From Deltaproteobacteria bacterium (GTDB lineage Bacteria > Myxococcota_A > Polyangia > HGW-17 > SLPX01), in NCBI GenBank assembly GCA_011390535.1, contig JAABSF010000050.1, forward strand, positions 1-10,775: a DNA stretch of 10,775 nt. The letters run 5' to 3'. Below the pieces are notes generated by a model, which saw only the letters and a list, made by a program, of their open reading frames with translations, had not been told where the DNA came from and searched no databases. Shown here in pieces: positions 6,545 through 10,775 of the stretch (positions within the stretch are counted from its first letter, which is position 1; every line of letters starts with the position of its first letter). Made by a program: the position numbers and the translations under genes.

Positions 6545-7975
6545 CTAGTGTTCAACGTGTAAAAACATCCCTACGATTCGGAAATCAGGGCTAATCCCTT
6601 GCGACCACGCTAAAAAGTAAAAACCATCTCCCAAATAAGTGAGTGCTGTGCCATAAGGGGCTGCCGGACCCTCGGAGATCATCCGTTCTTGTCCTATTAC
6701 CATATTTTCTTCGCTGAAGGTGAATGGCTGAATATAGACTTCATTTCTCAACCCGCTGATATTTCTATAAAACGCCACAACCCCTCCTCCACCTCCTCCG
6801 GCTATTGAGGGTGAATGATCCGTCTCCCAGTCGTCTCCAACCAGCACAAAACTTTCAGAAGGATCCAGAACCATCCCATCTGTGAGCAGGATATCTCCAC
6901 TGGTTCCACTCACAGCCAAAACAGATCTTTCCACACCATCGATCTCTCCGGCCCAGTAAGCAGACAGTTGGGCTTCTCTTCCTTCGATGGCTAGAACCGG
7001 TTCTTCCGGGTCGGATGCGCCGGATGGAAAGATGGTGTGGTAGATCTCGTTTGCCCCGGATTCTTCGGATCTGTTCCATGCCATGTATACATGGTCATCA
7101 GGAGAGCTCGCCAGCGATGGATAAGCGTGGGTCACGCCGGGTTCTGTTGCCGGCTCGAGGGCTTCTCCCAACAACTCTCCGTCGTAGAGCGCTTGCTGAA
7201 GGAAAAAATGAAATGTACCGGTTTCATCCAACCCTCTGACGCCGGCGATCCAAAAAGAATCATTTACGCCGGGCGAGACCGTTGGAAACATGAGGTTTCC
7301 GTGTATCGGAGTTCCATCTCTTGTGGTCTCCAATGACAACTCTTCAGCCATTATGGAGGTGCCGTCCAATTCAAAGGTGCGATAGTATATGTCCATATTG
7401 TTTACACCGGAGCCGTTGTCTGCGCCCCAAACAACATAGGCGCGTCCGTTTGCACATGTCACCTCAGGATCCACCTCGTTGTATTCGTTGATTACGTTCA
7501 GTCTCTTTGGCTCCATTGAGTGTTCCCCATCACAGTTTAAGCGTGTTCCCCACACATCAAAGAGGCTGTGCTCATCAGGAAGGTTGTATACCGCCCATAT
7601 AGATTCACCGTCAAAACTTACTGATGCATGGATCTGGGTGTCCGGACCCTCGGGATCAAGTTCAATTTCAGTGTCCAACAGTATGTCTGTGGAACAAGGG
7701 CTCACAATCTCTGCGTCAGGCTCTCCGCCATCTACGGGTTGGGCGTCCACGCCCCCGTCTGATGACTGTGCGTCAAGAGTTGCGTCCGAGTCGTTTCCGG
7801 CTGCCTTGTCGGAGCAGCCCAAAAACGAAACAAAAGATCCGGTAAGCGCGATTGAAGAAAAAATCAACACTGTGAATGTCTCGACTATCGTCGTGACTGC
7901 GCTCCTAGTTTTCCGTTCTGCAAGCGCTTGAGGTTCTGTAATGTTGTGACTTTTTTGACCTCTTTGCATTTCCAT
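6545..7975 (-). CDS. Lipoprotein with seven-repeat beta-propeller-like domain
   Basis: The product is 476 residues. A hydrophobic stretch at about 31-51 ends in FLGC with Cys54, a plausible lipobox. Next comes a low-complexity linker rich in Asp, Ala, Gly and Ser (about 58-90), typical of lipoproteins in Myxococcota and Bradymonadia. The rest contains seven repeats of the form x-P-S/T-V/L, turn, Y/W-x-A-W/V at about 115, 169, 230, 285, 335, 388 and 441, for example YPSLASSPDDHVYMAWN. This suggests a six- or seven-bladed propeller of the sialidase/BNR-like shape, but no Asp-box is clear and no catalytic residues are evident, so an enzyme is not claimed. It is likely a surface or periplasmic binding protein. 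ATG at 7981 is also in frame, but ATG at 7975 has AAAGG six bases upstream. The n-region of about 30 residues is longer than normal. Confidence 0.82.
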   Translation of the reverse strand: MEMQRGQKSHNITEPQALAERKTRSAVTTIVETFTVLIFSSIALTGSFVSFLGCSDKAAGNDSDATLDAQSSDGGVDAQPVDGGEPDAEIVSPCSTDILLDTEIELDPEGPDTQIHASVSFDGESIWAVYNLPDEHSLFDVWGTRLNCDGEHSMEPKRLNVINEYNEVDPEVTCANGRAYVVWGADNGSGVNNMDIYYRTFELDGTSIMAEELSLETTRDGTPIHGNLMFPTVSPGVNDSFWIAGVRGLDETGTFHFFLQQALYDGELLGEALEPATEPGVTHAYPSLASSPDDHVYMAWNRSEESGANEIYHTIFPSGASDPEEPVLAIEGREAQLSAYWAGEIDGVERSVLAVSGTSGDILLTDGMVLDPSESFVLVGDDWETDHSPSIAGGGGGGVVAFYRNISGLRNEVYIQPFTFSEENMVIGQERMISEGPAAPYGTALTYLGDGFYFLAWSQGISPDFRIVGMFLHVEH

Positions 7976-8193
7976 GATCATCCTTTTTTCTTTTTTTTCC
8001 CTGGTTTTACTTCTTTTGTTTCAACAAGCTTTATTCAAACCGGTTTTGGATCTTGTTTCAACCTGAAAGAAAACACTTTTTGGCTTTTACCTTGCCACAC
8101 TGCGTTAACGAGGTTATCTTTTCGGTTCGGTTATAGGTATGGAACCGTCTCACATTTTCCCTTTGCGGGAGGGAGGCAAACAGGAGGCAATAA
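7976..8193. promoter_or_regulatory. Divergent control region with TTGTTTCAAC repeats
   Basis: This region separates the minus-strand propeller lipoprotein from the plus-strand SDR. It contains a ten-base direct repeat TTGTTTCAAC at 8016-8025 and 8053-8062, 37 bases start to start. The first copy is extended to the palindrome TTGTT-TC-AACAA (8016-8027); the second keeps only one good half. This arrangement fits an operator read by a dimeric regulator, possibly controlling both genes. No regulator gene is in the window. Confidence 0.4.
8092..8120 (+). promoter_or_regulatory. Candidate sigma70-type promoter for the SDR operon
   Basis: TTGCCA (8092-8097, five of six consensus) and TATCTT (8115-8120, four of six) are separated by 17 bases. 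The SDR start follows about 74 bases later with a good ribosome site. The position and spacing are right, but this is sequence matching only. Confidence 0.4.
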
Positions 8194-9237
8194 ATGGACA
8201 AACCTCTATGTCTGGTTACGGGCGCTTGTGGCTTCATGGGCACTCACATGGTGGAAGTTTTACATGGGGCCGGATATGACATTCGAGCCACTGATCTAAG
8301 CGCTGCATACGATAGCGATGACAAGGCCAAGGGGCGCTTTCCTTCGGTGCTGAAAAGGTTGGGAGTGGAGTTTGTTCCGGCTGATCTTACAGACCCGGGG
8401 TCACTGGACGCTGTGGTGGATGGTGTGAGTTATGTGTTTCATGTGGCGGCGGTGTTCAATTACAGCGCTCCGTGGAGTATTCTTGAGGCGGTGAACATAA
8501 ACGGGACGAGATCTCTTTTGGAGCGCTTGAGATATCAGAAGGCTTTTAAGAAGCTGGTTTTCTGGGGTGCAGGCGGAATTTATGATCTGTCGTCTCCTTT
8601 ACCTATTACAGAAGAATCCCCCGTGGCGCCGGCGAATGATTATCTGCGCTCTAAATGGGAAGCGGAAAAGCTGGTCAAGGATTTTTGTGAAGATCACAAG
8701 ATGGCATACTCCATGGTCCGCGGTACCACCGTCTATGGGCCAAGGGGAGTCTATGGCGGCGGGCAGATGTTGATGGCGGCGGCGACTATGCCTGTAGCGG
8801 CATCTCCATCAAATTGGAACTTCCGGATCCCTTTCGGTCATGTAAGAGATGTCTGCGGAGCCGCGTTATATCTTGCCGAGAGGCCTGCTACCGACGGGGA
8901 AGACTATATCATTAATGATAACTCGCAGCTCACCAACATAGAGTTTTTCCGATTTGTCGCGGAATTGACAGGTCACATATATGTGAATTTGCCTCCGGTC
9001 CCCATTCGTCCGCTCAAAGCCGTTTTGTTGCCTCTTGCCAAGGCCATGCAATGGGCGACGCAAAATATTACGCACACCCAGTCACCTCTCGAGGCTGACA
9101 CGGTCGACTATTTGGGCCTTGATGTAGTTTATTCAAATGAAAAGTTAAAAGGCACAGGATACGAGCTTCTTTATCCGGATGCTCGTCACGGCATCGCTGA
9201 GACAATCGCTTGGTATGGGCGCAACGGTTGGATTTAG
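8194..9237 (+). CDS. Extended SDR, 3-beta-HSD/epimerase-like, NAD(P)-dependent
   Basis: The product is 347 residues, a normal length for extended short-chain dehydrogenases. The Rossmann glycine motif TGACGFMG is at 9-16. Asp34 at the end of the second strand suggests NAD over NADP. ADLTD is at 63-67 and FHVAA at 82-86. The active-site Tyr150 and Lys154 are present in YLRSK. The usual catalytic Ser/Thr of the strand-5 motif is missing: at 123-130 the protein has FWGAGGIY where relatives have FxSS/T. YGPRGVYG (181-188) and the C-terminal Pro-rich region LPPVPIRPLKAVLLPLAKAM resemble the 3-beta-hydroxysteroid dehydrogenase group, so a sterol-like or other lipid alcohol is a possible substrate, but sugar nucleotides or aldehydes cannot be excluded. 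ATG at 8194 is preceded by GGAGG seven bases upstream. It is followed at 68 bases by a same-strand gene of unknown function. Confidence 0.88.
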   Translation: MDKPLCLVTGACGFMGTHMVEVLHGAGYDIRATDLSAAYDSDDKAKGRFPSVLKRLGVEFVPADLTDPGSLDAVVDGVSYVFHVAAVFNYSAPWSILEAVNINGTRSLLERLRYQKAFKKLVFWGAGGIYDLSSPLPITEESPVAPANDYLRSKWEAEKLVKDFCEDHKMAYSMVRGTTVYGPRGVYGGGQMLMAAATMPVAASPSNWNFRIPFGHVRDVCGAALYLAERPATDGEDYIINDNSQLTNIEFFRFVAELTGHIYVNLPPVPIRPLKAVLLPLAKAMQWATQNITHTQSPLEADTVDYLGLDVVYSNEKLKGTGYELLYPDARHGIAETIAWYGRNGWI

Positions 9238-9305
9238 ATTTTTGTCACGGTGTTTTTAAACCGTTTAGAACTCAAAAACTGTGTGGAGCAATAAGGAATG
9301 GAAAG

Positions 9306-9902
9306 ATGAGCAAAGACGAAGATTTTGTCCCTCTACAACCTAATGGACGACGCTATGATTACACGGCGCTTTGTTTAGCCGAGAATCAAGAACTTGAGAA
9401 GATCATGCGCATGGGTCTTCAACCAAACCTTGGAGATTTGGTGGGCTGGGAGTTCCGTGGCTACAACACTTTGGACATCACCTCGATTTTGGGAATCAGG
9501 AAGTTTAAAAAAGGGTTTTATCAAGAAGATCCCTCCCAAGACATTGAAGAGATGGAAAAGATCCAGGGTTATAATGTTCAGGTTGTCCAGACTCCTTTGG
9601 GTGACGACTGGTTCGCCAAGGTTCGTCGGGGAGACACTGTAAAACATGGGTGGTATGATTGTTATCCTGTCAGGCTGGATGAGGTTGACTGCAAATATCC
9701 CAACTCGGTTTTGATAAACTACGCATGTCCGAGAAATCCTGTTTGGGATCCATCCCGCAAATTGCGCGATTATCTTGTTCAAGTTTATCCCGATAACAGG
9801 GACTTATTTCTGGGGAAAGCCTACGGTGCCTTGTTCGGTCCCATGAGGCTCTTTATATCATATTTTATTTTAGAGCGAATGAACGAGAGCCCCTTTGGAT
9901 GA
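9306..9902 (+). CDS. Conserved-looking protein of unknown function, 198 residues
   Basis: I do not recognise a named family. The start ATG at 9306 has AAGGA eight bases upstream; a longer frame from 9210 would overlap the SDR end and has no ribosome site. There is no signal peptide or clear membrane span. The sequence looks like a compact soluble fold rich in beta-strands with many aromatics. Landmark stretches are GDLVGWEFRGYNT (43-55), IRKFKKGFYQED (64-75), a His-Gly-Trp-Tyr turn at 114-117, and DYLVQVYPDNRDLFLGKAYG (155-174), ending in LFISYFILER. The Gly-Trp-x-x-Arg-Gly-Tyr-Asn start and the closing strand with Gly-Lys-Ala-Tyr may suggest a small ligand-binding barrel, but that is speculation. 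Spacing to the SDR gene (68 bases, same strand) implies an operon, so it may act on the same lipid or metabolite. Confidence 0.75.
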   Translation: MSKDEDFVPLQPNGRRYDYTALCLAENQELEKIMRMGLQPNLGDLVGWEFRGYNTLDITSILGIRKFKKGFYQEDPSQDIEEMEKIQGYNVQVVQTPLGDDWFAKVRRGDTVKHGWYDCYPVRLDEVDCKYPNSVLINYACPRNPVWDPSRKLRDYLVQVYPDNRDLFLGKAYGALFGPMRLFISYFILERMNESPFG

Positions 9903-9985
9903 GAGCGGTTGATGATAAGTATGATTATGTCCTCTTCGAGACAGTGAGGGCCAAAAACAGGGAAAATAAAGAAGAGGTTGTTTGA
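9899..9985 (+). CDS. Possible 28-residue small protein in ATGA overlap
   Basis: The ATG at 9899-9901 overlaps the TGA (9900-9902) of the preceding gene, the classic arrangement for coupled translation. The frame encodes MRAVDDKYDYVLFETVRAKN followed by a charged tail and stops at 9983-9985, directly abutting the stop codon of the convergent gene. The peptide is amphipathic with an acidic start and a basic, Asn/Glu-rich end. No ribosome site is needed if re-initiation occurs; none strong is seen. It could equally be the remnant C-terminus of the preceding protein in the -1 frame, or chance. Confidence 0.35.
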   Translation: MRAVDDKYDYVLFETVRAKNRENKEEVV

Positions 9986-10775
9986 TTATTGACAGTCGGG
10001 ATCTTCTTCATCGGTCAAACAGTCATCATCGTTATCCACTCCATCGTCGCAAAGTGTCTCTTTTGTCGGGATAAGGCGGCATCGTCCTTCGGTAACGATC
10101 TCGTAGGGCGGCTCTTCTCCGCGGACTATCCGGACCGCAGCGCCGAACTCACACCACGTGTCCCCGCTCATGTACCAGCACGCGCTGGAGCGCCCGATAC
10201 AATCCTCAATGATACATTCCTTTTTCGGAATGATCGTAAGCAGCCTTGGGTCAATATCGGACTCAGGTGACCCGTCGGGATAGAGCAGGGGAGCACAGTA
10301 TATATCCCTTTCGGAGCCCATAAATGTGGGACCTAAACCTTCCGGGCAACGACAAAAACCGTTTTCGTCGAAGTTGCATTCCTCTTTGTAGGCTTGGGTG
10401 CATGGGCCGTTTTGACAAACCTGTCCACACCACACAATCTCCATTTTCCGCTCTTCAGAGAGACTGGGGTTCTCAATATCGTAAACCGTGCACTCGGGCA
10501 GACATGGAGAACAAGCTGTGCCCGGCGGGCCTTCGCGGCAACCGGCGAAGGGCTGTACCGGGCATTTTTCAGTCATACTCGCCAGGATCTTTGCAGCGAT
10601 TTTTTGAAGGTATGAAGAAAAGTCGGAAGCACAAATATTGTTAAAAGCCCATTCGTCCATCTGATGAAATGTGTTGAAATGCTCTACGAATGCTTTGATC
10701 CGAACCGCCGGAGTGGCTCCTTCACCCGCGTTTACAGGATCTTCGCAGGAAAACTTCACTTCGGGCCGGTCTTTG
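9986..10775 (-). CDS. Cysteine-rich secreted protein, C-terminal part (partial)
   Basis: The reading frame is open to the right edge, so the true start lies outside the window; 262 residues are visible. A GTG at 10759 is in frame, but codons continue before it (Lys-Asp-Arg-Pro-Glu) and no ribosome site is seen there. The visible N-terminal part, with RIKAFVEHFNTF then FNNICASDFSSYLQKIAAKI, resembles the C-terminal end of von Willebrand A-type lipoproteins in Myxococcota, where a similar NICxxD segment follows the A domain; the A domain itself would be off the edge. The remainder has 22 Cys, an even number, suggesting many disulfides, and closes with CDDGVDNDDDCLTDEEDPDC, a MopE-like Asp-rich motif expected to bind metal, probably calcium or copper. 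Secretion is inferred from the Cys content and family. It is convergent with the SDR operon with no gap. Confidence 0.75.
   Translation of the reverse strand, partial: KDRPEVKFSCEDPVNAGEGATPAVRIKAFVEHFNTFHQMDEWAFNNICASDFSSYLQKIAAKILASMTEKCPVQPFAGCREGPPGTACSPCLPECTVYDIENPSLSEERKMEIVWCGQVCQNGPCTQAYKEECNFDENGFCRCPEGLGPTFMGSERDIYCAPLLYPDGSPESDIDPRLLTIIPKKECIIEDCIGRSSACWYMSGDTWCEFGAAVRIVRGEEPPYEIVTEGRCRLIPTKETLCDDGVDNDDDCLTDEEDPDCQ

Noticed and set aside
6151..6555. A 134-codon minus-strand open frame filling the gap upstream of the dehydrogenase
   Set aside because: It begins at a TTG inside the preceding gene without a ribosome site, the composition is irregular, and it overlaps the dehydrogenase start. 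Likely a chance open frame in non-coding DNA.
6783..6803. CTCCTCCACCTCCTCC repeat within the propeller lipoprotein gene
   Set aside because: It encodes a run of six Gly in a turn of the propeller repeat; a simple-sequence effect and not a separate element.
9210..9305. Longer start for the 198-residue protein
   Set aside because: The extension overlaps the end of the SDR gene, has no ribosome site and adds a segment unlike the rest; ATG at 9306 has AAGGA upstream.
1..10775. Search for CRISPR arrays, tRNA genes, insertion sequences, phage or known defence genes
   Set aside because: No regularly spaced repeats, cloverleaf-like sequences, transposase motifs or defence domains were seen by eye on either strand.

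Overview
The window reads as a piece of a Gram-negative chromosome, most likely from the myxobacterial/bradymonad (former deltaproteobacterial) lineages. This is inferred from protein style: a lipoprotein linker rich in Asp, Gly and Ala (DAQSSDGGVDAQ, then PVDGG), a cysteine-rich secreted protein ending in a MopE-like CDDGVDNDDDC motif, PEGA repeats fused to an outer-membrane barrel, and an envelope protein beginning with an FRPAMDSKG motif after its signal peptide. Base composition looks balanced, not the very high GC of classical myxobacteria, so a free-living marine or sediment relative is plausible. No species can be named. There is no sign of phage, insertion sequences, CRISPR, tRNA or rRNA.

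Layout, left to right. Positions 1-152 (minus) hold the first 50 codons of a secreted envelope protein that runs off the left edge. Just upstream of it on the same strand (207-2543) is a 778-residue protein with a signal peptide, six PEGA repeats and a C-terminal beta-barrel. After a 536-base gap with a terminator-like leader element comes a DUF4097-type lipoprotein with a histidine-rich tail (3080-4303, minus), whose reading frame overlaps the end of a large acyl-CoA dehydrogenase of the DmdC-like class (4287-6158, minus). A 386-base non-coding gap with nested inverted repeats separates that from a seven-repeat beta-propeller-like lipoprotein (6545-7975, minus). A roughly 220-base divergent control region follows. 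The plus strand then carries an extended SDR (3-beta-HSD/epimerase-like, 8194-9237), a 198-residue protein of unknown function (9306-9902) and perhaps a 28-codon ORF in ATGA overlap with it. The right edge holds the C-terminal part of a cysteine-rich secreted protein on the minus strand (9986 to edge).

How the genes work together. Most of the window is devoted to the cell envelope: two lipoproteins, one barrel, one secreted cysteine-rich protein and one partial envelope protein. Three genes look metabolic or potentially so: the acyl-CoA dehydrogenase, and the SDR with its unknown partner, which may act on lipid-like substrates. No known multi-gene defence or secretion system is visible. The least explained items are the histidine-rich DUF4097 lipoprotein that may be translationally coupled to the dehydrogenase, the SDR lacking the usual catalytic Ser/Thr, and the unknown 198-residue protein with its tiny overlapping ORF. 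Several start codons were moved from the longest possible frame on Shine-Dalgarno evidence; two of the chosen starts are TTG.
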